A stretch of DNA of 64,000 nt from the NCBI GenBank assembly GCA_959023295.1, contig CAUFBM010000011.1, positions 7,944 to 71,943 of the forward strand. The letters run 5' to 3'. The stretch's first letter is position 1; each line of letters starts with the position of its first letter. Under the pieces are notes generated by a model. The model did not search any database and was not told the origin of the DNA. It was given only the letters and a program-made list of their open reading frames with translations. The translations under genes were made by a program, and so were the position numbers. This document shows, piece by piece, positions 42,698 through 52,427 of this stretch. This DNA comes from an uncultured Collinsella sp. (lineage in GTDB: Bacteria > Actinomycetota > Coriobacteriia > Coriobacteriales > Coriobacteriaceae).

Positions 42698-44833
42698 ATG
42701 GGGCGCAATAACAAGCATAAGCGTGGAGCTCGCAATAAGCGCGGGCCGGTGCGCAGCGAACGCCGTCCGAGCCTGACCGGGCGCGTGCAGCTCCATGAGC
42801 ACAGTGCCTATGTCATAACCGAGAATGGCGACTACAAGGTCATGGGTCGCGGCAAGCGTGAGATCATGGACGGCGATACCGTTGCCGTGAGCATTAAGAA
42901 CAGCCCGCATGGCGAGCGTCGCGCCGTGATCGAGGGCGTGGTTGAGCGCGCAGCTATAAGCTTGGTGGGTACGTACCAGACCGCTGGTCCGCTCGGTGTG
43001 ATCGAGCCGCTCGATTCGCGCCTGAAGGCCGACTTCTTCATTCTGCCCGAGGATACCTCGGCGGATCGTCTGGGCGTCCACCCGGGTGATGCCGTTGTCG
43101 CGCGCATTTTGACCTACCCGACGCGCCTGGAATCGGGCACCGTGACGATCGAACGCCGCATTGGCGGAGATGACGCGCCCGATTTGGGCGTTCAGTATGT
43201 GATGGCGCGTTACGGCTATACCGATAGCTATCCCGAGGCCGCGCTGGACGAGGCCGAGGGGCTTTCGCTCGATGTGTCCGCGGCGCTTAAGGATCCGCTT
43301 CGCCGCGATCTGCGCGACCGCTTTGTCATCACGATCGACCCGGTCGACGCGCGCGACTTTGACGATGCCATTTCGCTTGAGCGCACGCCCGAGGGTGGCT
43401 ACAAGCTGGGTGTGCATATCGCCGACGTTTCACACTATGTGGCTTGGGACGGGCATATCGATCTTGAGGCTCGCCATCGTACGACATCGGTGTATCTGGC
43501 CGATCGCGTGCTTCCCATGCTGCCCGAACGCCTGTCCTGTGACCTGTGCTCGCTTCGCCCTGACGAGGACCGTCTTGCGTTTACCGTTGACATTGAGCTC
43601 GATGCGCAGGGTCGCGTGCGGCATTACGATCCGTACCCCAGCGTGATTCGCTCGCGTGTGCGTATGGACTATGACGGCGCCGAGGCGCTGCTGGTGCGTG
43701 CCGGCGCGGTGGAGTATGGGGTGCTGGAAGGCGCCGCTGAGGATGTTGAGGCTGCTGAGGCCTCGCGTGAGGAAGCGCTTGAGCGCGGTCTTGCGTGCGA
43801 GGAGGCCGCCCGCGGCTGCAACGTCGACCTCGGTAATTTCCTTGTCGCCGCCAACGAACTCGCCGAACTTCGCCGTCGTATTCGTCGCGCCCGCGGCTCA
43901 GTCGATTTTGACACGGCCGAGATTCGCGCTCTATTGGATGAGGACGGAGTACCCGTGCAGATTGTGGCGCGCGAGCGTTCGTGTGCCACGTCGCTTATCG
44001 AGGAAGCCATGCTGCTCGCCAACGAGTGCGTTGCAGAGTGGCTGGCAGACCGTGATATCGAGGCCTGCTATCGCGTGCATGAGGATCCGAGCCCCGATAG
44101 CCTGCACGGTGCCGCCGTTGCGCTGGCGCAGCTGGGCATCATCGACGATCGCCGTGCTGCCGGTATTGCCCTGGGGAGTCCCGATGAGCTGCAGGCTGCA
44201 GTTGATGCTGCTGCCGGTACGGCAAACGCACCGCTCGTCAACACGCTGCTTCTGCGCAGCATGCAGCGTGCGCTGTACAAGCCGCGCAACGAGGGCCACT
44301 TTGCGCTCGCCGCGCCGTGCTACTGTCACTTTACGAGTCCCATCCGTCGCTACCCCGATCTGGTGGTGCACCGCGTGCTCAAGCTGCAGCTGGCCTATGA
44401 GCAGCTCGGCGGCAAGGACGCCTTGGTCCGTACGCCGCGGCTGATCGGCAAGGGGCGCGAGTCGCTGCCGCGCATTCTGCCGCAGATCTGCCGCGCATGC
44501 AGCGATGCCGAGCGCGCGGCAGATGCTGCCAGCCATGCGACGCAAAAGATCAAGATTGCCCAGTACTATGAGGACCGTCTGGGCGAGCGCTATGCCGGAA
44601 CGGTCTCATGGGTCAGCAGTATGGGCCTGTTCGTACGCTTGGACCTGACGCAGGTCGAAGGCTTGGTTTCGATCAAGAGCCTGGGCAACGAGTGGTTCGA
44701 GTTCGACGAGGATGCGCTTACGCTCACAGGTGCCGACACGGGGACCCGCTATGAACTGGGGCAGCGTGTGATCATCGAGGTCTCGCGCGTCAATACCACG
44801 CGTGGGCACTTGGACTTTAAGCTTATCCATTAG
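42698..44833 (+). CDS. rnr: Ribonuclease R
   Basis: A 711-residue 3'-5' exoribonuclease. The RNB catalytic domain contains DPVDARDFDDAIS (from about residue 214) with the metal-binding aspartates, and HFTSPIRRYPDLVVHR further on. A C-terminal S1 domain covers about 630-705 (YAGTVSWVSSMGLFVRLD). Cold-shock-like OB segments precede the catalytic core. AAGGAGG lies upstream of the ATG. RNase R works with tmRNA-SmpB on defective mRNAs; smpB is present at 53335, not adjacent as in some genomes. Confidence 0.95.
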   Translation: MGRNNKHKRGARNKRGPVRSERRPSLTGRVQLHEHSAYVITENGDYKVMGRGKREIMDGDTVAVSIKNSPHGERRAVIEGVVERAAISLVGTYQTAGPLGVIEPLDSRLKADFFILPEDTSADRLGVHPGDAVVARILTYPTRLESGTVTIERRIGGDDAPDLGVQYVMARYGYTDSYPEAALDEAEGLSLDVSAALKDPLRRDLRDRFVITIDPVDARDFDDAISLERTPEGGYKLGVHIADVSHYVAWDGHIDLEARHRTTSVYLADRVLPMLPERLSCDLCSLRPDEDRLAFTVDIELDAQGRVRHYDPYPSVIRSRVRMDYDGAEALLVRAGAVEYGVLEGAAEDVEAAEASREEALERGLACEEAARGCNVDLGNFLVAANELAELRRRIRRARGSVDFDTAEIRALLDEDGVPVQIVARERSCATSLIEEAMLLANECVAEWLADRDIEACYRVHEDPSPDSLHGAAVALAQLGIIDDRRAAGIALGSPDELQAAVDAAAGTANAPLVNTLLLRSMQRALYKPRNEGHFALAAPCYCHFTSPIRRYPDLVVHRVLKLQLAYEQLGGKDALVRTPRLIGKGRESLPRILPQICRACSDAERAADAASHATQKIKIAQYYEDRLGERYAGTVSWVSSMGLFVRLDLTQVEGLVSIKSLGNEWFEFDEDALTLTGADTGTRYELGQRVIIEVSRVNTTRGHLDFKLIH

Positions 44834-44858
44834 CCAAATCCCGACTCATGGCGGGAGA

Positions 44859-44895
44859 GCGGAGGGCGGTCTTTCGGGGCCGCCCTCCGCATTTG
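44859..44895 (+). terminator. Probable terminator after rnr
   Basis: An 11-bp stem GCGGAGGGCGG/CCGCCCTCCGC around a 10-base loop, followed by ATTTG, a weak T-tract. Confidence 0.65.
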
Positions 44896-44951
44896 AATCG
44901 TGGCTATCTTGCCGTCTGCTCGGCCGCCCGCTTACCTGCTATTGGAGAGGT

Positions 44952-44992
44952 AAAACCTACCAAAATAAACCTGTCCCTTTTTGGCAGGTTTA
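44952..44992. repeat. CCAAAATAAACC/GTCCCTTTTTGG hairpin, copy 2, next to recombinase gene
   Basis: AAACCTACCAAAA pairs with TTTTTGGCAGGTTT, one mismatch. Almost the same sequence as 32827-32862. It ends 18 bp before the serine recombinase ATG, overlapping the region where its promoter or a recombination site would lie. Confidence 0.8.
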
Positions 44993-45010
44993 CAAGAAAG
45001 CGGGGATGAG

Positions 45011-45616
45011 ATGGCGACGGTGTACGGTTATGCGCGGGTGAGTTCGCGCGATCAGAATCTGAATCGGCAGCTGGATGCGCTGGGCGCCTATGGCGTGGGC
45101 TCGGCGAATATTTATGCCGACCATGCGAGCGGCAAGGACTTCGATCGCCCGCGGTATCGCGAGCTGCTGCACATCCTGGGAGACGGGGACGTGCTGGTGG
45201 TGCTTTCTATCGACCGACTTGGCCGTAATTACTCCGAGATTCTTGAGGAATGGCGACGCATTACCAAGGAGCTCGGGGTTGCCATTGTGGTGTTGGACAT
45301 GCCATTGCTTGACACGCGCGCCAGGGCCAGCGGCGCGCCGGATGTGACCAATACCCTGATTGCCGATATTGTGCTGCAACTGCTGAGCTACGTGGCGCAG
45401 GTGGAGCGCGAGAATATCCATCGGCGCCAGGCGGAGGGGATTGCAGCGGCGCGGGCGCGAGGGGTTCGTTTCGGTCGACCTCGCAAGCCGTGCCCTCCTC
45501 AGTTTGAGCTGGTGCGCGATAGCTATGAGGCAGGCGATATTACCCGCAGCCAGGCAGCAAAGTGCCTGGGCGTGTGCGTGGGGACGTTTGATCGCTGGAT
45601 GCGCGAGGCGGGGTAG
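45011..45616 (+). CDS. Serine recombinase (resolvase/invertase family)
   Basis: A 201-residue small serine recombinase. The catalytic serine is S11 in YARVSSRDQN, the active-site block VLSIDRLGRNYSEI lies near residues 62-75, and VERENIHRRQAEGIAAARARG leads into the C-terminal helix-turn-helix (ITRSQAAKCLGVCVGTFDRW). Such enzymes resolve cointegrates or invert short DNA. No transposase or invertible gene segment is evident nearby, so the target is unknown. The ATG at 45011 gives the family N-terminus; an in-frame start 10 codons upstream is less likely. Confidence 0.93.
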   Translation: MATVYGYARVSSRDQNLNRQLDALGAYGVGSANIYADHASGKDFDRPRYRELLHILGDGDVLVVLSIDRLGRNYSEILEEWRRITKELGVAIVVLDMPLLDTRARASGAPDVTNTLIADIVLQLLSYVAQVERENIHRRQAEGIAAARARGVRFGRPRKPCPPQFELVRDSYEAGDITRSQAAKCLGVCVGTFDRWMREAG

Positions 45617-45721
45617 GGGTTTGCGTCGCTTTGGCGCTTCCTGTTGCGATTCAAATTTTGATACGGTGACGATGTCATTTGGGGCTACACTCGCTGATAT
45701 TCAAAAAAAGGAGGTAGGCCC

Positions 45722-46303
45722 TTGGCGCGCGTAAAACAAATAATCGGATGGACCGCGATCGTTCTGTTCGCTGCAACGCTGGCGGGCATCTGGGTGCTGA
45801 CGGAGCAAAATGCGGTGGAGACGTCGTTGCTGAGCGAGTCCACCGCGCGTGTGGTGGAGGGTCAGGCTACGGGCGCACAGGCTGCCGATGCCACGGGTGA
45901 AGCTCAGACGGAGAACGGAATGACCGGGGGCACCGATTCGGCTGCCTCGAATGTACGGTCTTGCCGACTTGCTTCCATTCGCATGTGGGTGGGCACGAAC
46001 GTCCGTCGCGTTGCCCATACCGTAGAGTTTTTCTTCGTCGGATTGTTCGCCTCGGCGGTCGTGGTTTGCTTTTCCAGGCGTCCGTGGAGCGTATGCTCCC
46101 GTTGCCTGCCCGTATTGCTATTTTGCGCCGCCTGCTCCATTGGCGATCAGGTGCATAAGATCTTTGTTCCCGGCAGGCATTTCGACGTTATCGATTTAGG
46201 ATTCGATGCTGCGGGCTATGTCACCGCGATGCTGTTGGTATTGCTGGCAGCGGCGTTGGTGCGCCATGCGACTCGGCCGATCGGCGCCCATGCGAGGCGC
46301 TAG
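45722..46303 (+). CDS. VanZ-like membrane protein
   Basis: A 193-residue protein with four hydrophobic segments. The first is at 8-26; then comes a long polar Ala/Glu/Thr-rich loop (28-85), and the VanZ core begins with RRVAHTVEFFFVGLFAS and continues with SIGDQVHKIFVPGRHFDVIDLGFDAAG, which matches the family's conserved D(E)xHQ...R..D..D pattern. The TTG start has GGAGG seven bases upstream. VanZ proteins are linked to teicoplanin resistance in enterococci, but most homologues have unknown function. Confidence 0.88.
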   Translation: MARVKQIIGWTAIVLFAATLAGIWVLTEQNAVETSLLSESTARVVEGQATGAQAADATGEAQTENGMTGGTDSAASNVRSCRLASIRMWVGTNVRRVAHTVEFFFVGLFASAVVVCFSRRPWSVCSRCLPVLLFCAACSIGDQVHKIFVPGRHFDVIDLGFDAAGYVTAMLLVLLAAALVRHATRPIGAHARR

Positions 46304-46384
46304 CCGGTAACAAACCCGTTTCTGATAATGCGACCTTGTTGAATTATTTTGTGTCGCGCGTATTTCCGAGCGGTCGGATTTGAG

Positions 46385-46411
46385 GGGCGAGCGGTAGAAC
46401 GCTCGCCCTTT
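46385..46411 (+). terminator. Intrinsic terminator after the VanZ gene
   Basis: GGGCGAGCG pairs perfectly with CGCTCGCCC around GTAGAA, followed by TTT. Confidence 0.8.
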
Positions 46412-46433
46412 GTGCGCCACGATGCGGCACAAT

Positions 46434-46462
46434 GTACCGTAAAAGCTGTTTGTATCCGGTAC
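46434..46462 (+). promoter_or_regulatory. Candidate operator upstream of murR
   Basis: GTACCG and CGGTAC form a perfect 6-bp inverted repeat 17 bp apart, 46 bp before murR. It could be a MurR/RpiR site for autoregulation; no consensus is known to me for this lineage. Confidence 0.4.
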
Positions 46463-46507
46463 GAATCGTTCGTTGGTCTTTAATTCTTCTCAACGGAGGT
46501 GTTTGAG

Positions 46508-47359
46508 ATGGCAAACGGATTGCTTTTGCGGCTTCGCGAGCGTGAGCTCAGCGCGAGCCCGGCGGAACGCAATGTCATCGCATATGTAAGCGCTCATCCG
46601 CACGAGGTGGTCGGGCTGTCCGTCCGCGGTCTTGCCGATGCCACGTTCTCCTCGCCCTCGAGCATTTTGCGCTTTTGCAAGCGCTTGGGTTTTGCGGGCT
46701 ACAAGGAGTTCCAGCGCGAACTGATTGCCGAGCTGGCGCTCTTGGGTGACAAGAAAGACGTTGCCCTCGAGGACATCTCCATGGATGACAGCGTTGAACG
46801 TATCGTGGGGAAGGTGATGAAAAGCAACGTGCGCACGATCGAAGCGACGGCGCGAACGCTCGATTACACCGTCTTGGAGCGATGTGCGGCCTATCTTAAG
46901 CGGGCACGTGCAGTCAATCTGTTCGGTATCGGTGCCTCTCGTTTGGTTGCGCACGATCTGGCGCAAAAGCTCATGCGTGTCGACAAAGAGTGCCATCTGT
47001 ACGACGACTGGCATGATCAGCTCTTGTGTGCCAAGAACATGCATGAGGGCGATATGGCAATCGCCTTTAGCTACTCGGGCTTGACGCAAGAGGTGCTGGA
47101 CTGCACCGCCGAGGCCCAACGTCACAACTGTCCCGTTGTGGCCGTGACCAAAGTAGATGGATCATCCAAGCTTGCCACCATGGCCGATGCCGTGCTCGGC
47201 GTCGCTGCGAGTGAACCCTTGGTCCGCAGCGGTGCCATGGCTTCGCGTATGGCCCAGCTTATGGTTGTCGATGCCCTGTACGCTGCTTACGTTGCCAGCG
47301 ACTACGAACGGGCGACGCATGTCATTAAGCAAAACTACATCGAGAAACAGGAAAGATGA
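46508..47359 (+). CDS. murR: MurR/RpiR family transcriptional regulator
   Basis: A 283-residue regulator with an N-terminal RpiR helix-turn-helix (about 1-75: LADATFSSPSSILRFCKRLGF) and a C-terminal SIS sugar-phosphate isomerase-like domain (about 105-240: VNLFGIGASRLVAHD, AFSYSGLTQEVL). E. coli MurR responds to MurNAc-6-phosphate. Its place immediately before murQ and murP makes this the likely controller of the cluster. The ATG at 46508 lies eight bases from GGAGG. The stop is TGA, overlapping the murQ ribosome site. Confidence 0.93.
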   Translation: MANGLLLRLRERELSASPAERNVIAYVSAHPHEVVGLSVRGLADATFSSPSSILRFCKRLGFAGYKEFQRELIAELALLGDKKDVALEDISMDDSVERIVGKVMKSNVRTIEATARTLDYTVLERCAAYLKRARAVNLFGIGASRLVAHDLAQKLMRVDKECHLYDDWHDQLLCAKNMHEGDMAIAFSYSGLTQEVLDCTAEAQRHNCPVVAVTKVDGSSKLATMADAVLGVAASEPLVRSGAMASRMAQLMVVDALYAAYVASDYERATHVIKQNYIEKQER

Positions 47360-47369
47360 GGTGAATGAA

Positions 47370-48293
<924 letters not shown>

Positions 48294-48350
48294 GTGCGCG
48301 GCGTGATCTGATACGACATCCAAACGAGATACCCAATACAAGGAGGAGTT

Positions 48351-49781
48351 ATGACGAACAAAGAGCTGGCTCAAAAGCTGCTGGACCTTTTGGGCGGTAA
48401 AGACAACGTGCTGGCAAACGCGGCGTGCATGACGCGCCTGCGCGTGACCGTCAAAGACACGGGCAACGTCGACACGGAGGGTATTAAGGCACTCGACGGC
48501 GTGATGGGCCTGGTCGAGGACGACACGATGCAGATCGTGCTGGGGCCGGGCAAGGTGAATAAGGTGCTCGAGGAGTTCTCCAAGCTCACCGGCCTTGCGA
48601 AAGGCGTTGCTGACGAGAGCGTGGTCGACGCTGCGGCCACAAACAAGGCCGCGCAGAAGGCCAAGTACGAGTCCAAGCCGGTTCAGGCCTTCCTCAAGAA
48701 GATTTCCAATGTCTTCGTCGCCCTGCTTCCCGGCATCATTGCGGCTGGCCTCATTAACGGTATCTGCAACGTCATTAACGTCTCGACGGCAGGCGCGCTT
48801 GCAGGCGAGTGGTGGTACCAGGGCATTCGTTCCATGGGCTGGGCCCTGTTTGCCTATCTGCCCATCTTGGTGGGCTATAACGCGGCACGTGAGTTTGGTG
48901 GCTCCGCTGCGCTGGGCGGCATCGCCGGCATGATGTGTATCGCCAACAGTGCCATGCCCCTGCTTGCGCCTGGCGCGGCCGATCCTGCCACTGCCATTCT
49001 GCTGCCGCTCACCAATGCGCAGTACAACCCCGCAGCGGGCGGCATGATCGCGGCTCTTATCGCTGGCGCATTTTTTGCCTGGATGGAGCGTCAGATTCGC
49101 AAGGTTATGCCCAACGCGCTCGACACGTTCTTGTCCCCGCTGCTGGTGCTCATCATCGGCGCCTTTGCTCTGATGCTCGTCATCCAGCCGGTTGGCGCAT
49201 GGCTGACGACTGCCATCTTTAGCGTTTTGACCTTTATCTTCGAGAAGCTGGGCGTCCTGGGTGGCTATATCCTGTCGGCAGGCTTCTTGCCGCTGGTTTC
49301 CGTCGGCCTGCATCAGGCGCTCACGCCGATCCACGCTATGCTCAACGATCCCGACGGCGCTACCAAGGGTATCAATTACCTGCTTCCCATCCTTATGATG
49401 GCTGGCGGCGGCCAGGTCGGTGCCGGTTTGGCGCTGTACTTTAAGACCAAGAACGCCAAGCTCAAGAAGTACGTTGCAGAGTCCATTCCCGTTGGAATCC
49501 TCGGTGTGGGCGAGCCTCTGATGTATGCCGTTACGCTGCCGCTCGTTCGTCCGTTTGTGACGGCCTGCCTGGGTGCCGGATTTGGCGGCGCGCTCGCGGC
49601 GCTGCTTCACATCGGCACGGTTTCTCAGGGCGTTTCCGGTCTGTTTGGCCTGCTGATCGTCGTTCCTGGTCAGCAGCTCGGCTACGTTGCCGCTATGCTG
49701 CTTGCCTATGCCGCTGGCTTTGTCCTGACGTGGTTCTTTGGCGTCGACGAGCAGAAGATCAATGAGTTCTTTGGCGAGTAG
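48351..49781 (+). CDS. murP: PTS MurNAc-type transporter EIIBC
   Basis: A 476-residue PTS permease with an N-terminal EIIB domain (about 1-90, phosphorylated cysteine in NAACMTRLRV) and a membrane EIIC domain (about 105-470, with GGSAALGGIAGMM and GVGEPLMYAVTLPL). There is no EIIA domain, so it must borrow one, as E. coli MurP does. It imports and phosphorylates its sugar; MurNAc or MurNAc-GlcNAc is inferred from murR, murQ and mupG around it. A terminator hairpin separates it from mupG. Confidence 0.9.
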   Translation: MTNKELAQKLLDLLGGKDNVLANAACMTRLRVTVKDTGNVDTEGIKALDGVMGLVEDDTMQIVLGPGKVNKVLEEFSKLTGLAKGVADESVVDAAATNKAAQKAKYESKPVQAFLKKISNVFVALLPGIIAAGLINGICNVINVSTAGALAGEWWYQGIRSMGWALFAYLPILVGYNAAREFGGSAALGGIAGMMCIANSAMPLLAPGAADPATAILLPLTNAQYNPAAGGMIAALIAGAFFAWMERQIRKVMPNALDTFLSPLLVLIIGAFALMLVIQPVGAWLTTAIFSVLTFIFEKLGVLGGYILSAGFLPLVSVGLHQALTPIHAMLNDPDGATKGINYLLPILMMAGGGQVGAGLALYFKTKNAKLKKYVAESIPVGILGVGEPLMYAVTLPLVRPFVTACLGAGFGGALAALLHIGTVSQGVSGLFGLLIVVPGQQLGYVAAMLLAYAAGFVLTWFFGVDEQKINEFFGE

Positions 49782-49848
49782 TTTGATATCGCGAGCCGTG
49801 TTGCTCAGGGCTCGCGGCGCGCGGCAGATTTCTTGATGCTATGGTTGT

Positions 49849-49882
49849 GCCGGCGGGGCTAACTGCTCCGCCGGCCTTTTTT
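49849..49882 (+). terminator. Intrinsic terminator between murP and mupG
   Basis: GCCGGCGG pairs with CCGCCGGC around 11 bases, followed by C and six T, just before the AAAGGAG of mupG. It would reduce mupG expression relative to murP. Confidence 0.88.
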
Positions 49883-49898
49883 AAAGGAGTGTTGAAGC

Positions 49899-50951
49899 GT
49901 GAAAACGGGTATTTCGATTTATCTTTCCAGCCCTTTGCAGGATATTGAGCGGACGATTGAGCGTGGTGCCGCGGCGGGTGCGCGCTACGCGTTCACCTCA
50001 CTGCATATTCCCGAGGATGGGGGAGCGGCGTATGCCGATAAGGTCCGTCATGTGCTGTCGCTGCTCTCCGCCCGCGGCATTGCGCTCATTGCCGATGTGG
50101 GGCCTCGCACGTGCGATTTGCTCGGGCTTGAGCGCATCGAGGACCTGCGCGATCTGGGGTTGGAATACCTTCGTTTGGACTATGGCTTTAGCGCCCAACG
50201 GGTCGCGGAGCTGTCCGGTGTATTTCGCATAGTGGTCAATGCATCGACGGTGAGTTCTGATGAAATCGCATCGTGGCGTGAGGCCGGTGCCGATGTGACT
50301 CGTTTTGCCGCCTGCCACAATTTTTACCCCAAGCCTTATACCGGTTTAGCTCTGGAGGACATTGCTCGGGTGAATCTTCGTCTTGCGGCGCTTGGATTCG
50401 AAATCATGGCTTTTGTGCCGGGCGATGCCAACGTTCGCGGGCCGGTATTCGAGGGACTGCCGACGGTCGAGACGCAGCGCGGTCGCGCGTCAAAGGTTGC
50501 CCTCAATATGCTTGAGCTTGCACATGGCGCCGATTGCGACATTGTGTTGGTCGGCGACCCCGATCTTTCCGATGCGGGCTGGGCGCAGTTTGCTCAAGTT
50601 TCCGCCGGATACGTGGACCTGCAATGCGAGCTTGAGCCCGGTTATGCCTATGTGCGCGGGCAGATTCATCACGACCGGCCCGATTCGAGCACCCTCATCT
50701 TTAGGTCTCAGGAGTCGCGTATGACGCTTAAGCCGGATTCCGTGCCGACGGATGCCGGAGCCGGCCTGCCGCGAAAGGCGGGGTCGATCGCTGTGAGCAA
50801 TAGCGGATATGGGCGCTACGAAGGCGAGCTTGAGATTGCGCGGGTCGATCTTCCCGGTGACGAGCGCATGAACGTTGCGGGTCATATCACGCCCGAGGCA
50901 ATGGAGCTGCTGCCGTTCATCAAACGCGGATTCGGGGTACGGTTCGTTTAG
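49899..50951 (+). CDS. mupG: MupG-type 6-phospho-N-acetylmuramidase (DUF871, GH170)
   Basis: A 350-residue DUF871 protein. In S. aureus MupG hydrolyses MurNAc-6-P-GlcNAc inside the cell. The TIM-barrel N-terminal part has GISIYLSSPLQDIERTI, SLHIPED and RLDYGFSAQ, with ACHNFYPKPYTGL (about 147-159) as a signature. The C-terminal domain ends FIKRGFGVRFV. The GTG start follows AAAGGAG by nine bases. Location after murP gives the same gene set as in S. aureus (mupG, murQ, murP, murR) in a different order, supporting MurNAc disaccharide salvage. Confidence 0.92.
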   Translation: MKTGISIYLSSPLQDIERTIERGAAAGARYAFTSLHIPEDGGAAYADKVRHVLSLLSARGIALIADVGPRTCDLLGLERIEDLRDLGLEYLRLDYGFSAQRVAELSGVFRIVVNASTVSSDEIASWREAGADVTRFAACHNFYPKPYTGLALEDIARVNLRLAALGFEIMAFVPGDANVRGPVFEGLPTVETQRGRASKVALNMLELAHGADCDIVLVGDPDLSDAGWAQFAQVSAGYVDLQCELEPGYAYVRGQIHHDRPDSSTLIFRSQESRMTLKPDSVPTDAGAGLPRKAGSIAVSNSGYGRYEGELEIARVDLPGDERMNVAGHITPEAMELLPFIKRGFGVRFV

Positions 50952-51043
50952 CGTGTGACCCGTGGGCTACAATTGGCCCATCATGCGAAGGCGCCTCGTG
51001 TGGCGTGTGCCTGCGTTGGCCGATCTATATTCGGAGGATTTCC

Positions 51044-51403
51044 ATGACCGTACTGTTTGTTGAATATCCCAAGTGCTCGACCTGTAAGAAGGCCAAGGCA
51101 TGGCTGGACGAACACGGGGTAGAGTATATCGACCGCGATATCGTTTTGGACAATCCCACGGCTGATGAGCTTGCGACCTGGATTGCTCGTTCGGGACTGC
51201 CGGTGCGGCGCTTCTTTAATTCGTCGGGCATGAAATATCGAGAGCTGGGCCTGAAGGCGCGTCTGGATGCGGGCGTGACGGATCGGGAGTGCTACGAGCT
51301 GCTGGCGACCGACGGCATGCTGGTTAAGCGCCCACTGCTGGTGGGCGACGACTTTGCGATTCCTGGCTTTAAGGAATCGGCTTGGGCCGAGGCATTGCTG
51401 TAG
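51044..51403 (+). CDS. Arsenate reductase/Spx family protein
   Basis: A 119-residue thioredoxin-fold protein of the ArsC/Spx/MgsR family. CSTCKKAKAWL (about 10-20) is the redox CxxC, and FFNSSGMKYRELGL (about 57-70) and MLVKRPLLVGDDFAIPGF follow the family pattern. Spx proteins bind RNA polymerase alpha under disulfide stress; ArsC members reduce arsenate. The CxxC and context do not separate the two roles. The ATG is preceded by GGAGG. Confidence 0.9.
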   Translation: MTVLFVEYPKCSTCKKAKAWLDEHGVEYIDRDIVLDNPTADELATWIARSGLPVRRFFNSSGMKYRELGLKARLDAGVTDRECYELLATDGMLVKRPLLVGDDFAIPGFKESAWAEALL

Positions 51404-51475
51404 CGGCTGCGGAAAGTGCGACCCGTTTTGAGTGCTCAGGGTGGGACGTGTTTTCCATCGGCGGGCTCGCTCGGC

Positions 51476-51886
51476 TCAATCCTCCAACTGCGCCCATTCG
51501 TGCGGATCGTAGACCTTTACGTGCTTGTTGGGCTTGCCGCTCCAGTACTCCTCGTCCATAAAGGGCAGATATGCCTGAACGCCGGGGCAGATAAAGGGGA
51601 TCCGCTGCTGTTGCAGTCGCTCGCGCTGGCGCTGCTCTAGGTGCGCCTCGGATATGACAGTCGGCATACCGGACAGCTCGACGAGGCTTGCCTGGATTCG
51701 CTTAAGGTCGGGGAGTCCCGCGTGCCATGACATCCGCATGATCAAAAAGGATGCACGGCGGTATTTTGCCTGCATCACCGTGATGGCGGGGCGCAGAGTG
51801 GGATGGATTTTGTCCCGTTCGGGCCAAAGGTCAGCAGTGATCTCGAGGCCCAGGGTCTCCCATAGGTAATCAAGCTCTTCGTCCAT
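51476..51886 (-). CDS. Hypothetical protein, 136 residues
   Basis: I do not recognise this gene with confidence. It is 136 residues, starts with GAGG five bases upstream, and ends with a TGA stop. The segment RIPFICPGVQAYLPFM reminds me of a motif in proteins annotated as putative MarR-like regulators, usually longer with a C-terminal HTH; if so this would be a shortened form. It lies between the Spx-like gene and the tRNAs on the opposite strand. Confidence 0.6.
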   Translation of the reverse strand: MDEELDYLWETLGLEITADLWPERDKIHPTLRPAITVMQAKYRRASFLIMRMSWHAGLPDLKRIQASLVELSGMPTVISEAHLEQRQRERLQQQRIPFICPGVQAYLPFMDEEYWSGKPNKHVKVYDPHEWAQLED

Positions 51887-52089
51887 GGCGCCTCGATATC
51901 TACGTGATCATTGATACTTCGATTGTGTTGCCTGGTGCTATCGTTTTCGCGGTAGAATCTGCCAACGGTTGACGGCTACCGCTCGCGGCGTTTTGCCCTT
52001 CGTGTACTGCGGTCGGCTTCACAGGTCCTTCACGGGTTGGACTAAATTAGGCCAATTTGGCTGAATTTTAAAAAAGTCAAAATTGGGGC

Positions 52090-52118
52090 TTGCGTCACGG
52101 CGGTACTTCCCGTATATT
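52090..52118 (+). promoter_or_regulatory. Candidate promoter of the tRNA pair
   Basis: TTGCGT, 17 bp, TATATT, preceded by an AT-rich stretch with GCCAATTTGGC (52051-52061). It is 45 bp before tRNA-Gln. Confidence 0.6.
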
Positions 52119-52162
52119 TCTTTCTTGCGCAAAGGCACAGCCGAGCGCAGCGATGCAGTCAT

Positions 52163-52236
52163 TGGGATGTCGTCTAATGGCAGGACAGCGGATTCTGGTT
52201 CCGTCAATGGGGGTTCGACTCCCTCCATCCCAGCCA
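52163..52236 (+). tRNA. tRNA-Gln(CTG)
   Basis: The acceptor arms TGGGATG and CATCCCA, D-arm GTCT/GGAC, anticodon arm GCGGA-TTCTGGT-TCCGT with anticodon CTG (52195-52197) and T-arm GGGGGTTCGACTCCCTC all form. CCA is encoded. Confidence 0.97.
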
Positions 52237-52253
52237 TTGCATTTGCTACATAT

Positions 52254-52330
52254 GGCCCGTTCGTCTAGCGGTTTAGGACGCCGCCCTCTCAAGGCGGAGA
52301 TCACCAGTTCGAATCTGGTACGGGCTACCA
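52254..52330 (+). tRNA. tRNA-Glu(CTC)
   Basis: The acceptor GGCCCGT pairs with ACGGGCT (one G-T pair). The anticodon loop CTCTCAA between CCGCC and GGCGG gives CTC (52288-52290). The T-arm contains CCAGTTCGAATCTGG. CCA is encoded. It is 17 bp after tRNA-Gln and probably in the same transcript. Confidence 0.97.
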
Positions 52331-52340
52331 AAATTGAATG

Positions 52341-52370
52341 CCCGGGCCTCGTAAGAGACCCGGGTTTTGT
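52341..52370 (+). terminator. Intrinsic terminator after the tRNAs
   Basis: CCCGGGCCTC pairs with GAGACCCGGG (one mismatch) around GTAA, followed by TTTTGT. Confidence 0.85.
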
Positions 52371-52427
52371 GTATTGACCGATATTTAAGGCGCGCGTTGA
52401 GTCTGCCGCCCGGACCGAGGAGTTGTC

